Notes: generated from the sequence alone by a model not told the origin. A stretch of DNA of 64,000 nucleotides from Coriobacteriia bacterium (GCA_016649875.1 JAENWW010000008.1:16215-80214); one strand, 5' to 3'; counted from the stretch's first letter, positions 17,569-26,995 are shown. A program made the numbers and translations.

Positions 17569-18514
17569 CGTTATCTTCGATTTCTTCGGGTATTCCATCC
17601 AAACGTTTTTGCACGACACGAGCTTGAGCAGACAGGGCAGCCAATACAGTCGAAATGAGAGGACTGTATTCGCTGCCTTTTCTTACGGCCGCTTTCACTG
17701 TGCGGTGTAAGTTCATGTCGGCGAGTGTTTTGTAGACGACATCGTGTTTTTCACCGATGAAAGCAAGGGGCGGAATGAGGGCGATTCCAAGTCCCGCCTC
17801 GACCGCGGATAAGATGACCTTGAAGTCCATGGACTGGAATGTTGCGCGTGGGGAAAAGCCCGCTTGCGCAGTTGCCGCGAACACGAGCTGGAGCATGGAG
17901 GTGGCCTCCCGCCCGACGATCCAAAATTCGTCGGCAAGGTCGGCCAGTTTAATCGGCTCTTTCTGTAGTGCGAGCGGATGTTTGCTCGGAATCCCCAGAT
18001 ACACCCTTTCCGTGACGAGGTCATAGGTGCGAACTCCCGCGATGGGAATCGAAGGAAGTACGTTCCACTCGTAATAGACGACCACGTCGAGTTCCCCGGC
18101 GCCCAGCATCGGGATGGCTTCTTCCGGTTCGAGATCTGAAATTTGCAGAGTGAGATTCGGATGCCGTTCTCGAAGTTGAACGACGGAAGGTACGAGCAAC
18201 CAACGTGCAGTCGTGGGGAACGCGGAAAGTCTGATATTACCCGTGATTCCGTGCCTCGCATCGACCAATTCGGCTTCCGCCCGTTCGATCGCGGCGAATA
18301 TTTCCTCGGAGTTTTTTACCAAGAGATGCCCCGCATTTGTGAGTTTTACGCCACGTCCGTCCTTCTCGAGAAGAGGAACCTTGGCTTCTCTTTCAAGTGT
18401 GGAGAGTTGTTGGCTCACTGCCGACGGGGTCATGAAGAACGCTTCGGCGGTCGCCGCGATAGTCTTGCGATTCGCTACTTCTCGCAGTAGCTGCAAACGA
18501 GTTATATTCAGCAT
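17558..18514 (-). CDS. LysR-family transcriptional regulator
   Basis: 318 residues. N-terminal winged helix (MLNITRLQLLREVANRKTIAATAEAF then TPSAVSQQLSTLEREAKVPL) and a two-lobe LysR substrate domain from about residue 90. The effector is unknown. It is convergent with purE and divergent from the 33-residue membrane gene; LysR proteins often control a divergent neighbour. A GATAAT-CTT-ATTATC inverted repeat at 18573-18587 in the divergent gap is a possible operator. Confidence 0.92.
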   Translation of the reverse strand: MLNITRLQLLREVANRKTIAATAEAFFMTPSAVSQQLSTLEREAKVPLLEKDGRGVKLTNAGHLLVKNSEEIFAAIERAEAELVDARHGITGNIRLSAFPTTARWLLVPSVVQLRERHPNLTLQISDLEPEEAIPMLGAGELDVVVYYEWNVLPSIPIAGVRTYDLVTERVYLGIPSKHPLALQKEPIKLADLADEFWIVGREATSMLQLVFAATAQAGFSPRATFQSMDFKVILSAVEAGLGIALIPPLAFIGEKHDVVYKTLADMNLHRTVKAAVRKGSEYSPLISTVLAALSAQARVVQKRLDGIPEEIEDNVTP

Positions 18515-18650
18515 GACTTAATAGTAAGTAAAACTTATGCAATACGCAAGAAAAAGGTTATGTATCTTTACAGATAATCTTATTATCATTGGTTTAAAAG
18601 AAAAGAAATTACCTTCAAACGAATCGACCTCAAGAAAGGTGGCGATCGAA

Positions 18651-18752
18651 ATGTACGATAGTTTCAGCGCAGGAAAGATGCATTACTGGAGAACTTTCGG
18701 AGTTATTGCCGGTGCTGTATTGATTGCCGGTCTTCTTTCGGCGATTCAGTAG
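18651..18752 (+). CDS. 33-residue single-helix membrane protein
   Basis: MYDSFSAGKMHYWRTFGV followed by one hydrophobic helix. AAAGGTGGCGATCGAA upstream places a ribosome site 8 bases before the ATG at 18651; a longer frame from 18537 has no such site. It lies between the divergent LysR gene and two hairpins. Function unknown. Confidence 0.45.
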   Translation: MYDSFSAGKMHYWRTFGVIAGAVLIAGLLSAIQ

Positions 18753-18780
18753 TTTTCATCCAATTTGCTTCCCCCTTGTA

Positions 18781-18868
18781 GCCGCCGCCGAGTATCCCCC
18801 CCTTCCCACTTGGCGGTGGCATCCCTAGTACCACAGAACCTCCTAGCGATAGGGGGTTCTACTTTTTT
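18781..18868 (+). terminator. Long imperfect hairpin followed by a Rho-independent terminator
   Basis: First hairpin: 18781-18792 pairs with 18809-18820 over 12 bp with two G-T pairs. Second: AGAACCTCCT / AGGGGGTTCT (18835-18844 and 18851-18860) with a six-base loop, then a run of six T. It ends the 33-residue gene. Confidence 0.75.
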
Positions 18869-18931
18869 GTCATACCGACATCATGCGTGAAAACTTTCGT
18901 TATAATGAAGACAAGATGATTGGATGAGATT

Positions 18932-19348
18932 ATGGTTAAGCAGCCGATTCAAAATAAAATTATGGGAATGCCTCGCTCGAATCTCATGGCGACGCTTACA
19001 GACGCCGATGCGCTCACGGTATTCATCGCACACGCAATAGCGTTTGTGTTTACCGTTGCGGAGGTGGTGGTCGCGGCCGTATTCACGCCGATGCTTTGGC
19101 GGGCGTACGTGCACGCCGGCATCCCGGCAGTGGACTTTCCTTTGATTATGAGGATGATTACTTCTTTGAATTGGTATGGACAAGCGCTTTGCATTCTTGT
19201 GGGCAATGCCCTGGTGTTCTGGTTTTTCCAAGCACTTTCGAAACGTTCTTGGATCGGCATAGCGTTCATGCCGCCGATTGTGTACTCATTCGCAGCATTT
19301 TGTGTCAGCATTGCAATGATAGTTCCGTTTTTAGTCGTACCGAGGTAG
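18932..19348 (+). CDS. Four-helix integral membrane protein of unknown function
   Basis: 138 residues from the ATG at 18932 (GGATGAG lies 3-9 bases before; an ATG at 18920 is the alternative). Four hydrophobic helices fill most of the chain. A TATAAT at 18901-18906 makes transcription start near 18913. Its stop is 5 bases from the next gene, whose N-terminal third is also hydrophobic, so the two may act together. No family recognised. Confidence 0.55.
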   Translation: MVKQPIQNKIMGMPRSNLMATLTDADALTVFIAHAIAFVFTVAEVVVAAVFTPMLWRAYVHAGIPAVDFPLIMRMITSLNWYGQALCILVGNALVFWFFQALSKRSWIGIAFMPPIVYSFAAFCVSIAMIVPFLVVPR

Positions 19349-19352
19349 AGCC

Positions 19353-20870
19353 GTGTCGCAAAATTCGAATCAACATAATCAATCGAACTTGAACAGTGCC
19401 GCTGCAACCGTGGCCGCCAAGCCTTTCGGCATCGGACAGTATCCCGAATCGTTGCTTGAGTTTTTCAACTGGGGAGCGTTTTCCCAACCTGTCCTTTGGG
19501 GGCTCGTTTACGGTATCTGGCCTTTGGTGCTCGCTGCGTTGGCATCCGATGTCGTTCCCTATATCTTGATGTATCTCTTTTTCAAAGACTCTCCCGAGTC
19601 GGTGAGAATATTGTCATATCAATTGATTGCACAGCAAACTTTGATGTCAATCGCTCGTATTTACGCCGGTGTTAAAGCAAACCGTCTGATCTGGGCACGA
19701 GAGTCGATGCTTGTCTCGACATTACGCAACGGCCAAGCGCGTTGGAATTTCGAGCGCTATTTCAAGGGACAATCTCGATGGGCGCGTTACGGCGTGTTGG
19801 TGATGATCGGCACCGCGGTGATGAGTGCGTATGCGAACTACGCGGTGTATGCGGCTTCAAACCCATCCGCCGCTCTCTATTTTGCAGTCTTCCCAATCTT
19901 TTTGCTTGTTGCAAGCGTACTGGCCGGCATCTGGATTTCGCGCAAGGCGCCCGTTCAAATGAATAGCAACGCCTTTACAGGTGTGACTTCTTTCATCGCC
20001 GATCCGATGCTGCAAGCGATGGAATACGACAGTCCGACATTCGTTCTGGAGAATTCTGCGAAGATACCCGCAGTCGGTTTCGGGACCTACAAGATATCTG
20101 CCGGTGAAGATACCCGCCAAGCCGTGCTTGCAGCACTACAGGCAGGATATCGTCATATAGATACCGCTTCATTTTATGGTAACGAAGAGTCGGTGGGGCA
20201 AGCTTTACGGGAGTCGGATCTTTCGAGAGACAGTGTGTATGTGACGAGCAAGTTGTGGCAGGATCAGCAAGGCTATGCGCACACGATTTTTGCGTGTGAA
20301 GAGACTTTGCTCAAGCTCGGAGTCAATTACCTCGATATGTATCTCATCCATTGGCCGGTCGAAGCAAAGCTGGAATCGACGTGGAAAGCCATGGAGCATT
20401 TGCTGCTGGCGGGTAAGGTGCGCGCTATCGGAGTGTGTAACTTTGAAATCGAACATCTCGAGCAGTTATCCAAAATCGCTTCGGTTATTCCGATGGTGAA
20501 CCAAATCGAGCTCCATCCACAATTTTCTCGGAAAGAATTGCTTGCTTATTGCGAAAGCAATACTATTTTAGTGGAAGCGTGGGCACCCCTCATGCGCGGG
20601 GGAGTGTTCGATATTTCCGAACTGCAGGAAATCGGGCGGAAATATTCTAAAAATGCCGGTCAGGTCGCGTTACGCTGGGCGCATCAAAAAGGTATCGTCG
20701 TCCTGCCGAAATCAATCCATCCCGAACGCATCGCTGAAAATATCGACATCTTCGATTTCGCCTTGAGTGATGAAGATGTGAACATCATCGACGGCCTCGA
20801 TTCCGATAACCGTATCGGACCGAACCCGAATACTTTTTCGTGGAATTGGCCGAAAAGCTCCCGGAACTAA
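19353..20870 (+). CDS. Fusion of a multi-helix membrane domain with an aldo/keto reductase
   Basis: 505 residues from GTG. Residues about 30-205 hold four or more hydrophobic helices with a basic cytoplasmic loop. From about 228 on there is a complete aldo/keto reductase: PAVGFGTYKI, HIDTASFYGNE (Asp and Tyr of the tetrad), VTSKLW (Lys), YLIHWPVE (His), and VVLPKSIHPERIAENIDIFDF for NADPH. All four catalytic residues are there, so a 2,5-diketo-gluconate reductase-like activity is likely, with the enzyme held at the inner membrane face. There is no ribosome site or stop between the halves. The N-terminal domain is unrecognised. Confidence 0.82.
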   Translation: MSQNSNQHNQSNLNSAAATVAAKPFGIGQYPESLLEFFNWGAFSQPVLWGLVYGIWPLVLAALASDVVPYILMYLFFKDSPESVRILSYQLIAQQTLMSIARIYAGVKANRLIWARESMLVSTLRNGQARWNFERYFKGQSRWARYGVLVMIGTAVMSAYANYAVYAASNPSAALYFAVFPIFLLVASVLAGIWISRKAPVQMNSNAFTGVTSFIADPMLQAMEYDSPTFVLENSAKIPAVGFGTYKISAGEDTRQAVLAALQAGYRHIDTASFYGNEESVGQALRESDLSRDSVYVTSKLWQDQQGYAHTIFACEETLLKLGVNYLDMYLIHWPVEAKLESTWKAMEHLLLAGKVRAIGVCNFEIEHLEQLSKIASVIPMVNQIELHPQFSRKELLAYCESNTILVEAWAPLMRGGVFDISELQEIGRKYSKNAGQVALRWAHQKGIVVLPKSIHPERIAENIDIFDFALSDEDVNIIDGLDSDNRIGPNPNTFSWNWPKSSRN

Positions 20871-20899
20871 TCATAAATCTTTCAATCTTGAGGTAATAC

Positions 20900-21766
20900 A
20901 TGACCGTACTCTATGCATTCTTTTCCGCGTTGGGATTCGGAGTTTCCGATTACTTCGGAGGCGCGCTCAGTCGTCGTGAAAAATCAATCAATGTGACAGC
21001 GACCTCACAATTTTGGGCGTTTTTAAGCTATATCGTTTTAGTGTTCGTGTTTCCCGGGATTCCGTCGTTTTCGGCCTTGGGGTATGGCGCATTGGCCGGC
21101 CTCTGTATCGTATTCGGGCTGTACTTTTTTTACATGGCTTTGGCCGACGGCGTCGTCGGCGTCGTCGCATCGGTGACGGCATTGTTTTCCGCATTGGTTC
21201 CGGCTTTTTGGGGTCTTTTGCGTGGGGATTTATTTACCGTCCCGCTCATTGTGGGGATCGTAATCGCGGTAAGCGCCGTAATCGTTCTTACGATTCCTTA
21301 TCATAAGCACGGAGGGGAGGAACTCCTCGAGCTGACTGGCCGCGTGGGGGACATGACGAAGAGGGTATGGCTGCACACGGTGCTTGCGGGCGCAGGTTTG
21401 TCCACCTCGATGATTTTGGTTTCGCAAACGCCGCGAGAAAGTGGCTGTTGGCCTTTGCTGGGACTGGGCGCGGTAGCGGCCCTCGCCGCGATGGTTTCGG
21501 CAAAAATCCAGACGGGGAACATGTTTGTGCAGACAGCGAGTATCATACCGATTGTGGGAATGACGATAAGCCTCGACGTGGCATACTCGATGCAGCTGTT
21601 CGCCGTTCGGTCGGGGGCATTGGCCGTAGCTTCCGTGGTCGGCGCATTGTATCCGGTGCCGACGATACTGATGGCATGGGGAATAGATAAAGAAAAATTG
21701 AATCGCAATCAAATAGCGGGCGCACTTTTGGCGCTTATCGCAATTGCGCTTATCGCTCTTTCCTGA
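20900..21766 (+). CDS. EamA/DMT-family transporter
   Basis: 288 residues, ten predicted hydrophobic helices in two repeats. Start MTVLYAFFSALGFGVSDYFGG after GAGGTAATAC. Drug/metabolite transporters of this family export or import small metabolites; the substrate is not evident. It lies 29 bases after the reductase fusion on the same strand. Confidence 0.85.
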   Translation: MTVLYAFFSALGFGVSDYFGGALSRREKSINVTATSQFWAFLSYIVLVFVFPGIPSFSALGYGALAGLCIVFGLYFFYMALADGVVGVVASVTALFSALVPAFWGLLRGDLFTVPLIVGIVIAVSAVIVLTIPYHKHGGEELLELTGRVGDMTKRVWLHTVLAGAGLSTSMILVSQTPRESGCWPLLGLGAVAALAAMVSAKIQTGNMFVQTASIIPIVGMTISLDVAYSMQLFAVRSGALAVASVVGALYPVPTILMAWGIDKEKLNRNQIAGALLALIAIALIALS

Positions 21767-21768
21767 AG

Positions 21769-22311
21769 TTATTTTTCCGGAAAGAGCACGGTTTCCGGGA
21801 CGGGACGGGAGTCGGGTACGGTAGCGTTTTCCACGTCGAGCTCATTGCCGGCTATTCGTTCCACCGAGAGCTTGACGTAGCGACCCGTTGCTTCGGCGGC
21901 GACGGTTCCATCCGGTAATACGATTTCTCCCGAACCCTCGAAAGCTCTGGACTTATTGTTGGTGATTCGTGCGCGCCCCATTAAGACGGTATCGAGGGGA
22001 ACCGGTTTGCGATATTTTACTTGTAATTCGATGGTGACGCCCCATGTTTCAAGCTCGTCGATATTTATGGCGCGTCCGATTAATTCATCGAGAATCGCCG
22101 AAGTTATTCCGCCGTGCATGCGATTGGGATAGCTCTGATGTTCATTGATTGCATTGAAAAGTCCGACGATTTCATGCTCTCGTGTTTCAAGAAACTGTGC
22201 ATGGAGACCGAGTTCGTTGTCAGTGCCGCAGACGAAACACTCTTTGCTTATCGGCTGGGCTCTCGTGATGTGGTACTCGGTATATTTTTGTTCGATGTTG
22301 TTTTCAGCCAT
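21769..22311 (-). CDS. PaaI-like hotdog thioesterase
   Basis: 180 residues. The start at 22311 is set by GGAG seven bases upstream; 14 extra in-frame residues precede it. The motif CFVCGTDNELGLHAQF and HGGITSAILDELIGRA (hotdog helix with the catalytic Asp/Glu) match the thioesterase group related to THEM4/PaaI. It would hydrolyse an acyl-CoA. It is the third gene of a minus-strand run after yhaO-yhaN, 45 bases apart. Confidence 0.82.
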   Translation of the reverse strand: MAENNIEQKYTEYHITRAQPISKECFVCGTDNELGLHAQFLETREHEIVGLFNAINEHQSYPNRMHGGITSAILDELIGRAINIDELETWGVTIELQVKYRKPVPLDTVLMGRARITNNKSRAFEGSGEIVLPDGTVAAEATGRYVKLSVERIAGNELDVENATVPDSRPVPETVLFPEK

Positions 22312-22356
22312 TTTAAAACTCCAAACGTGCCCCTCATGTTGCGATATTGTCACTCC

Positions 22357-24921
22357 CTATTCTATAACTTCGAGGTTGAACTCTTTCCATTTCGAGGTGA
22401 ACTTCTGATCGGTTTCCCGCTCATCCTTCGTAAAGTAGAGGACTTGATGATTTTGCGCGAGAAGAGTCAGCTCCACAAGTGCAAGTATTTTACGCTTGGG
22501 ATCGAAGGTTGCGAGCACATCGTCGAAAACAATCGGCAAATTTCTTCCGTAATCAGGCTGAGCGCGCAGGATACCCAACCGCAGGGCTAAGTAAAGCTGG
22601 TTCAAAGTACCGAGTGAAAGACGCTCGGCGACAAGCTCGACCCCGTCGTTTTTCAAAACCTTGACGGGTTCGCTCGCTTTCGAATCGATGGAAACTCGCA
22701 CGTACAAGTTGTCGGTGAGGCGTGAGAACGCCTCACTTGCTTTCTCGATCACAACGGGAACACGGTTTTGTTCGTATTCCGTAGTTGCAGAATCAAGGAG
22801 CGAGTATGCGATTGATTTGGTCAGGTATTCTTTGGCGATTATGGCGATTTTTGCCGTAATCGCAGCTTTTTCACTCTCTTTTTCAAGAAGTGCTTCATCC
22901 TCGGCCGCCGCCTCCACCAGGCCTTTGAGTCGACCGCATTCCGAAGAATGTTCGGAATGCCGTGCCTCCAGGTTGCGAATTTCTGCTTCTGCAACGACTT
23001 TCAACTCTTTGAGTTGCGGCAGAGGTTCGTCCTCGTCGACGAGCGGGACGAAGTTGCTTTCAAGAAACTGCGCGGCTCTTTTTCGTGTAGCCGAAGCAAT
23101 CGTTTCTCCTTCGGTGGCGACTTTGAGAGCAGCGCTTGCACTTTCGATTTTTATGGTGATTTCGCTGAGATCCCGTTGGGATTGTTTCGCTTCGGAAAGA
23201 TTTTCAGAGAGGCGTTCGATGTCCTTTGTAGGCATAGTGTCCTCGCGTCCGAGGCCATAAACCTGCGTGCATAGAGCGATTACTTTCTGCTCCCATGCAT
23301 CGATTGCCCGCGTGTAACGATTGAGTTGCAATCGTGTTTCATCTCGTTTTTGGAAAAGCTTTGCTTTAGCGGTGATTTTTGCAATGAGGCGTGGGACTTC
23401 GGAGGGCGAAGCATCTTGCGTAAGATCGGGAAAGTTATCGTTGAGGAAGTCCGTCCATGCGCGCATGACCATGCCCGACGCCTCACCGGCGCTCAATGCG
23501 TCCGTTTTGTCTGTAATCAGATTCATGTGGAGCTGTGAAATTTTGCTTGTTATTTCTCGTCCTTCGCCATCGTTTTCTTCGGGGAGACGGTTTGCAGATG
23601 TGATTTCGATCAGAACAAAGGCGACTAAACCAAGTATTACTGCAATCAGCCCTCCGATGGTTTGCCGGGCGAGGAATACCAACGCGAGTGCGGCGAGTAC
23701 ACTCGGCATTATCGTGACGCCCATTGCGATTTTAAGCGACATCGTCTTTCGTGTGTTCGTACGCGGGTCGGTTTCTTCGAGCCGTTTTTTGCACGCTGCA
23801 AGCTCGCTTTCTGTGGAGGCGAGATGCACCTGTGCGCGATTTGCGGTCTCCTGCGCATCGAGAACGATTTCTGCTCGCCTCGTTGCTTCGGACGAAAGAT
23901 AATCCGCATCGATTATTGTCGGGAAGTCGGGGATATCCTTGTATTTGGCCAAATCGTCTTCGATTTGCGAGAGGGTTTCTTCCGTCTGTACCCTGTTGGT
24001 CATCTGATCTTCAATGAGAGAGGCATCTTTGGCCGCGTCTTGAATGGCGTCGCTTAGTCCGAGGATATTTTTCGGGCATTCTTGCTCTATTCCATTGCGT
24101 TCAGCTTCGAGGTTTTTGAGTTTCTTCACAACTTCAGACGTAGCGACGGAATATTTTTTTAAATCGGCTTCTGCAGTTTCCAGTTGCGTGAGAATCCGAG
24201 TGGCATGCGTGTATCGTTCTTGTTCTGCGGCGATTCTTTTCACCAAATCTTTGTCGGAGGCGTCAAGTTTTTCGATGGCGCGACTGTTGTCGTAAATCTC
24301 ACGGGATTTCTTTCGTAAATTTGCGAGTTCGTCATTGACCCGAGTCAACTGCTCTGCTTTTTTGTAGAGCTCATCTGTTTTTTTATCCAAGCCCAAACGC
24401 ATGATATCGCCCCGAAGTTTTTCCAACTCGTCGGTTGGGCTGTTCGTCAACCCGTAGCTGGTGGATATGAGGCGGGAAATGACGGTGCTTCCTTTACCGG
24501 GAAGAATGTTCTCCAAATCGAACTCGGAAATGTTCCAGATGGTCTTGTAGTCTTGTTCGCTCACTCCGCCGATGTATGATTCGAATTCTCTTTCGGCAGC
24601 GGAGGAGGAGTATTCGGCGCCACCGTCGACTTTGCCGTCGGGGCTCGTTCGGGCGATGGTATGGAGACCGCTGTTCGATTCGATGGTCGCGCGAATTTCA
24701 CGCGCCGCCGAGTTTTTCGCCCAATATGACGGATCGGTGTGTTTTTCGGTTGAGCCTTTTCTTGGCAGCCCGAAGAGGGCGAATCGAATCGCGTTGCGTG
24801 CCGTCGTCTTACCGGTTCCGTTGGAGCCGTATATGATGTTGAACGCGGGAGAAAAATCATCGAGCCGGGCATCTTGTATCTGACCGAGCTTCTTTATATG
24901 AAGTTTTTTCAAATAGGCCAT
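22357..24921 (-). CDS. yhaN: YhaN-like SMC/Rad50-type ATPase
   Basis: 854 residues. N-terminal Walker A (YGSNGTGKTTARNAIRFALFG), long coiled coils, a pair of membrane helices near the middle (ITIMPSVLAALALVFLARQ onward), a second coiled coil and C-terminal LSLGTLNQLYLALRLGILR (signature) with IVFDDVLATFDPKRK (Walker B). B. subtilis YhaN has the same membrane pair. It pairs with YhaO as an SbcCD/Mre11-Rad50-like complex anchored at the membrane. Its ATG overlaps the yhaO stop by one base (TAATG). Confidence 0.9.
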   Translation of the reverse strand: MAYLKKLHIKKLGQIQDARLDDFSPAFNIIYGSNGTGKTTARNAIRFALFGLPRKGSTEKHTDPSYWAKNSAAREIRATIESNSGLHTIARTSPDGKVDGGAEYSSSAAEREFESYIGGVSEQDYKTIWNISEFDLENILPGKGSTVISRLISTSYGLTNSPTDELEKLRGDIMRLGLDKKTDELYKKAEQLTRVNDELANLRKKSREIYDNSRAIEKLDASDKDLVKRIAAEQERYTHATRILTQLETAEADLKKYSVATSEVVKKLKNLEAERNGIEQECPKNILGLSDAIQDAAKDASLIEDQMTNRVQTEETLSQIEDDLAKYKDIPDFPTIIDADYLSSEATRRAEIVLDAQETANRAQVHLASTESELAACKKRLEETDPRTNTRKTMSLKIAMGVTIMPSVLAALALVFLARQTIGGLIAVILGLVAFVLIEITSANRLPEENDGEGREITSKISQLHMNLITDKTDALSAGEASGMVMRAWTDFLNDNFPDLTQDASPSEVPRLIAKITAKAKLFQKRDETRLQLNRYTRAIDAWEQKVIALCTQVYGLGREDTMPTKDIERLSENLSEAKQSQRDLSEITIKIESASAALKVATEGETIASATRKRAAQFLESNFVPLVDEDEPLPQLKELKVVAEAEIRNLEARHSEHSSECGRLKGLVEAAAEDEALLEKESEKAAITAKIAIIAKEYLTKSIAYSLLDSATTEYEQNRVPVVIEKASEAFSRLTDNLYVRVSIDSKASEPVKVLKNDGVELVAERLSLGTLNQLYLALRLGILRAQPDYGRNLPIVFDDVLATFDPKRKILALVELTLLAQNHQVLYFTKDERETDQKFTSKWKEFNLEVIE

Positions 24922-26183
24922 TACTCGTTCTCTCCCATCAGATGACGATAGAGCAATTCCTGTGCTTCGAGAAATAAACGTTCATGTGCTTCCGGACTGT
25001 CGAATTCTTCGACGAGTTCGGGCATGAGCGTTGAGAGATCTATTTTCTTTCCCTTGAGATGTTTCGTTATGAAGGGCTCTGCGAAAAAAATCGATGCTTC
25101 CGTGCCGACGATATCGGCGATGAACTGATTGCTTGTCGCCGAAAAATATTTGTGGACATCCCCTTTGGTGCGGTCGATGAGTTTGTCGTCGAGCGTTATA
25201 TCGGGCAAACTTCCGTTGAGCGCTTGCGTACTCGAAGAAAGGAGTGCATCGTGGTCGAGCAATTCGTTGAATTGCCGCGTGCCGGTGAGCACCAAGCGGA
25301 CGATCGAGGGTCGCACGGCTTTCGCCTCGCCTCGTTCGTTGAAAGTTTTTAGAACTGTGGGCTCGATGGCTTGAATGACTTCCGCCATGTTTTGGCACTT
25401 ACCGATATCGATTTCGACATGGACGAAGTCGATTACCCCCGTCGGGAGCCAAGAGTAGGTTGCGTGCCCCTTGTCGAGTGTCACCAAGTAACATCCGTGC
25501 CGTCCGACTTCTTTGATATTGAGTGCCTGCGGGCTGCCGGGATAGACGACGGCGGGGTTTTGTTTATTGAGAATCTGTTCGAGATGTATATGCCCGAGCG
25601 CCCAATAATCCATGCCCGCTTCGACAAGGTCGTGCAGTGAGCAACGGGCATAATGATCCGATGTCGAATCGGGCGCGACATTGGTGTGGAGAATGCCGAC
25701 GGCGTTTTGTTCCGGGCCCCGATGATATCCTTTGGCGAAGTTCGAAGTTTCCTCGGCGGTTTGATAGCTACGCCCATAAACCGTGCAGCTTTGCGCTCCT
25801 TCGATGTCGATATCGACTGCTTCGACTCTCTCGCTCGGGAACGTATGGGCGTTTTTCGGAAGAGTCAATCGTGCGGTATCTCCGAGCGGATCATGGTTAC
25901 CGGCGGCGAGAAAGGCGCGTATTCCGACATCGTCGAGGCGTTTGATACCTTCGACGACGTGGGATTGAGCTTGGAAATTTCCGCTATCCGCATCGTAGAG
26001 ATCGCCGGCGAAACAAACGAAATCGACCTCATGTTCGCAGGCATAATCGATGGTTTTATCGAATGCGGACAGCGTCGCGTCACGTAATTTTTTTCCGAGT
26101 TCCGTACTGGTCGAGGTCACGCTGGAAAAACCGGCTCCGAGATGAGTGTCCGCGACGTGGAGGAATTTTATGGGTCTCGGCAT
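24921..26183 (-). CDS. yhaO: YhaO-like DNA repair exonuclease (Mre11/SbcD family)
   Basis: 420 residues from the ATG at 26183, with AAAGG upstream and family start MPRPIKFLHVADTHLG; a 46-residue upstream extension is rejected. All calcineurin-type phosphoesterase motifs can be seen: ADTHLG, FAGDLYD, AAGNHDPLG, the HTN region and GHIHLEQ. Two Mn2+ ions would be bound and DNA ends cut. Cotranscribed with yhaN through a TAATG overlap. Confidence 0.9.
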   Translation of the reverse strand: MPRPIKFLHVADTHLGAGFSSVTSTSTELGKKLRDATLSAFDKTIDYACEHEVDFVCFAGDLYDADSGNFQAQSHVVEGIKRLDDVGIRAFLAAGNHDPLGDTARLTLPKNAHTFPSERVEAVDIDIEGAQSCTVYGRSYQTAEETSNFAKGYHRGPEQNAVGILHTNVAPDSTSDHYARCSLHDLVEAGMDYWALGHIHLEQILNKQNPAVVYPGSPQALNIKEVGRHGCYLVTLDKGHATYSWLPTGVIDFVHVEIDIGKCQNMAEVIQAIEPTVLKTFNERGEAKAVRPSIVRLVLTGTRQFNELLDHDALLSSSTQALNGSLPDITLDDKLIDRTKGDVHKYFSATSNQFIADIVGTEASIFFAEPFITKHLKGKKIDLSTLMPELVEEFDSPEAHERLFLEAQELLYRHLMGENE

Positions 26184-26290
26184 GGAAAGACCTTTCAAAA
26201 CAAGTTCGTAGTTTACAACTGAATACATTGTAGCCGAAGGGGAGGACATCGGTCTCACTTCTGGAGCTCGCTGCCACGACGCTTGCGCGG

Positions 26291-26306
26291 TGGTATAATC
26301 GGTGCA
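26291..26306 (+). promoter_or_regulatory. Extended -10 promoter abutting the hemolysin III start (leaderless)
   Basis: TGGTATAAT (26291-26299) matches TGnTATAAT. Only six bases separate it from the ATG at 26306, so the transcript would begin at or next to the start codon. No Shine-Dalgarno site is present. Confidence 0.6.
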
Positions 26307-26995
26307 TGAAGCAAACGGCAAATAACATAAAGGAGTCCTCGAAAAGAACGTTCGAGGTGCTCAAACAGTATTCGGTGGGCGAGGAAATCGCCAGTAGCGT
26401 ACTTCATGGGCTCGGCGTCATCTTCGGTATAGCCGGCTTGGCCGTCATGCTCGTATTCGCGGGGTTGCAGGGCGACGGCTTCAAAATTGCAGCGGCGATA
26501 ATTTACGGACTCTCCATCATTCTCGAATATACCGCGTCAACGTTGTATCACGGTCTGACGAACGGGAAAGCGAAGCGAGTCTTCAAAATACTTGATCATG
26601 CAGCGATCTATCTCCTCATCGCCGGGACCTACACGCCCTATTGTCTCGTCACTTTGCGCAACAACAGCGGAGTTCGTTTCATGATAATCATCTGGTCGTT
26701 TGCGGCGGTCGGAATTGCGTTTGAAGCATTCTGGGTTTTTCGGCCGAAGTGGGTGTCGGTGCTCGTATATCTCGTTATGGGCTGGATGATTGTGTTCAGC
26801 ATCGGCGACTTGGTGGCGGCATTGCCGAAGACGGGTATTGCTCTGCTTTTTGCGGGGGGCCTCGCGTATACCGTGGGCACGGTCTTTTACGTGCAGAAAA
26901 AAGTGAAATATCTCCACCCCGTTTGGCATCTCTGGGTATTGGCGGGTACCGTGTTGAGCTTCTTCTCGATTCTGCTCTTCGTTATCATTCCTTAG
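26306..26995 (+). CDS. Hemolysin III / YqfA-family (PAQR-like) membrane protein
   Basis: 229 residues. Seven membrane helices. The conserved EIASSVLHGLGVIFG, EYTASTLYHGL and FKILDHAAIYLLIAGTYTP carry the Glu, Ser-x-x-x-His and Asp-His residues of the family, with the last helix HPVWHLWV adding two His. These metal-binding residues suggest a hydrolase; a hemolysin role is historical naming. The start is unusual (see the promoter at 26291). Confidence 0.9.
   Translation: MKQTANNIKESSKRTFEVLKQYSVGEEIASSVLHGLGVIFGIAGLAVMLVFAGLQGDGFKIAAAIIYGLSIILEYTASTLYHGLTNGKAKRVFKILDHAAIYLLIAGTYTPYCLVTLRNNSGVRFMIIIWSFAAVGIAFEAFWVFRPKWVSVLVYLVMGWMIVFSIGDLVAALPKTGIALLFAGGLAYTVGTVFYVQKKVKYLHPVWHLWVLAGTVLSFFSILLFVIIP

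Noticed and set aside
18537..18650. Long form of the 33-residue gene starting at 18537
   Set aside because: The extra 38 residues lack a ribosome site and have atypical composition; the site before 18651 is better.
19990..20040. Separate start for the aldo/keto reductase
   Set aside because: ATG codons exist near residue 220 but none has a ribosome site, and the upstream frame is continuous with a normal membrane protein.
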